In this document: piece by piece, positions 32,760 to 33,390 of the stretch
Layout: every line of letters begins with the position of its first letter
How positions within the stretch are numbered: position 1 is the stretch's first letter
DNA from: an uncultured Candidatus Melainabacteria bacterium
GTDB taxonomy: Bacteria; Cyanobacteriota; Vampirovibrionia; LMEP-6097
Length of the DNA stretch: 33,390 bases
Reading direction: 5' to 3'
Assembly (NCBI GenBank): GCA_937927525.1
Contig: CALBDR010000220.1
Coordinates: 1-33,390 of the forward strand
Translations under genes and position numbers: made by a program
Notes under the pieces: generated by a model
Databases searched by the model: none
Seen by the model: only the letters and a program-made list of their open reading frames with translations
Told to the model about the DNA's origin: nothing

Positions 32760-32959
32760 GTACACAGCTTTTGAAGCTTTTATAACAAGGCTTGCAAAAT
32801 TTCACAAGACTGAGTTGACTTCCGTCAATGATGGTTTGTGAAATTTTGTGTGATGCTAAAGCATTAAGCTTTTCGCGTATCTCGGATATGAAAGCGAGCT
32901 TTCGCATCCTCAATCCAAGCTCAAATAACGCAGTTAGAGAAGTTTCAAGAGCTGTGTAT
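32760..32959 (+). ncRNA. Highly structured 200-nt region, candidate non-coding RNA (or MITE-like element)
   Basis: The region between the lexA stop and atpD is closed by a helix of 32760-32786 with 32933-32959: 26 of 27 positions pair, four as G-U on the + strand. Inside are hairpin A (32793-32850; a perfect 13-bp core CAAAATTTCACAA / TTGTGAAATTTTG plus an inner TTGAC ttcc GTCAA), hairpin B (32851-32866) and hairpin C (32884-32909). Within the helices most non-Watson-Crick pairs are G-U on the + strand, which would be A-C on the other strand, favouring a + strand RNA. No known family was recognised. G+C is higher than in the neighbouring 32687-32759. A transposon-derived inverted-repeat element is the main alternative. 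Confidence 0.45.
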
Positions 32960-33390
32960 TAGAGTTTCCTAAGAACGCCCTTAATAACACCCTGAATATC
33001 AAATCCAACAACACGAGGATCTACATATATAGCTTCCATGTATGGGTTTTCAGGCTGAAGGCGTATCATACCATTCGCTTCTTTATAAAATCTTTTTAGG
33101 GTACTAGATTCTCCATTTATTAGTGCTACAACGATTTCACCATTATTAGCTACTTTACGAGGCTCCACTAAAACTACATCTCCATCATTTATAAGAGCAT
33201 CAATCATGCTTTGACCTTTAACCCTTAGGGCATAGCAACCAACTGGAAAGAACGAATCTAATTCTAAATATTCTTCTGCTTGATTTGTAACTTCCAGAGG
33301 AAGTCCAGCTGTGATTTGACCTAAAATTGGTATCTCAACTTTAGAACTAGCAAATTCTGGTTTTCCCTCTGTGTTAATAGGATTCAATTC
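32959..33390 (-). CDS. lexA: LexA repressor, C-terminal autoprotease domain (5' part outside the window)
   Basis: The frame is open to the window edge, so only about 143 codons of an expected 200 are seen; the N-terminal winged helix lies beyond 33390. Visible features are the Ala-Gly self-cleavage site in 'IPILGQITAGLPL', the nucleophile Ser in 'VKGQSMIDALINDGD', and the general-base Lys in 'STLKRFYKE'. RecA-stimulated self-cleavage of LexA induces the SOS response. A UmuD-like or phage-type S24 protein is possible but the length and motifs suit LexA. Its stop codon touches the structured region that follows. Confidence 0.85.
   Translation of the reverse strand, partial: ELNPINTEGKPEFASSKVEIPILGQITAGLPLEVTNQAEEYLELDSFFPVGCYALRVKGQSMIDALINDGDVVLVEPRKVANNGEIVVALINGESSTLKRFYKEANGMIRLQPENPYMEAIYVDPRVVGFDIQGVIKGVLRKL

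Noticed and set aside
32760..32959. Integron attC site
   Set aside because: The arms meet at ...TATAAC and GTTAGAG..., superficially like RYYYAAC/GTTRRRY, but the full core sites do not match and no integrase or cassette is present.
32760..32959. SRP RNA or 6S RNA
   Set aside because: The GGAA tetraloop on the - strand lacks the conserved flanking loops of SRP domain IV, and the multi-branched fold is not the single rod of 6S RNA.
1..33390. tRNA genes, CRISPR arrays, insertion sequences, prophage genes
   Set aside because: No cloverleaf with a T-loop GGTTCRA motif, no regularly spaced repeats and no transposase or integrase motif was seen on either strand.

Overview
The window is an AT-rich, gene-dense bacterial chromosome segment using the standard bacterial code: TGA is a stop, and prfB carries the classic in-frame TGA frameshift. 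No tRNA, rRNA, CRISPR array, insertion sequence or phage gene is visible. PBP1A, FtsEX, an M23-type protein, secreted proteins with signal peptides and a flagellar rod/MS-ring operon point to a motile, probably diderm bacterium with a peptidoglycan wall. A deep-branching lineage such as the non-photosynthetic cyanobacterial relatives (Melainabacteria/Vampirovibrionia) would fit the mix, but that is a low-confidence inference without a phylogeny.

Layout. 1-736: 3' part of a degenerate M23 peptidase-like gene (+). 760-6040 (-): a tight operon transcribed STAS anti-anti-sigma factor, GAF-GAF-PP2C-HATPase protein, murD, ftsW. 6060-7340 (+): an amidohydrolase. 7368-12383 (-): flagellar operon flgB-flgC-fliE-fliF-fliH-fliI, with no fliG between fliF and fliH. 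12496-14666 (-): mtnA then folE2. 14729-15133 (+): a small secreted protein that looks like an isolated TonB C-terminal fold. 15130-20110 (-): RluF/RsuA-type pseudouridine synthase, PBP1A, RlmB-type methyltransferase and a CbpA-like DnaJ, the last three overlapping. 20285-24040 (+): prfB, a CPA-type antiporter with a TrkA-N domain, panB. 24037-27733 (-): ftsE-ftsX-glycosyltransferase-secreted hypothetical protein. 27808-28419 (+): a TetR regulator divergent from ftsE. 28606-29772 (-): thiolase. 29918-30454 (+): CBS-pair protein. 30491-32686 (-): atpD, a small two-helix membrane protein, a coiled-coil hypothetical protein. 32959-33390 (-): the C-terminal autoprotease part of lexA, running off the window.

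How the genes work together. Much of the segment serves envelope and division functions: FtsW, MurD, PBP1A, FtsE, FtsX and a polyprenyl-phosphate-type glycosyltransferase. A partner-switching signal module (phosphatase, kinase domain and STAS protein) is wired into the murD-ftsW operon. Translation and RNA functions (prfB, rlmB, pseudouridine synthase) and vitamin or salvage enzymes (folE2, mtnA, panB) fill the rest.

The most unusual non-coding signals are these. A 200-nt region between lexA and atpD (32760-32959) is closed by a 27-position helix with one true mismatch and holds three nested hairpins. A perfect 12-bp terminator-like hairpin lies directly in the prfB leader. A perfect palindrome sits between ftsE and tetR. 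A 36-codon remnant next to the thiolase resembles the membrane segment of Pycsar-type (DUF5706) effectors. No gene-free stretch exceeds 300 bases.
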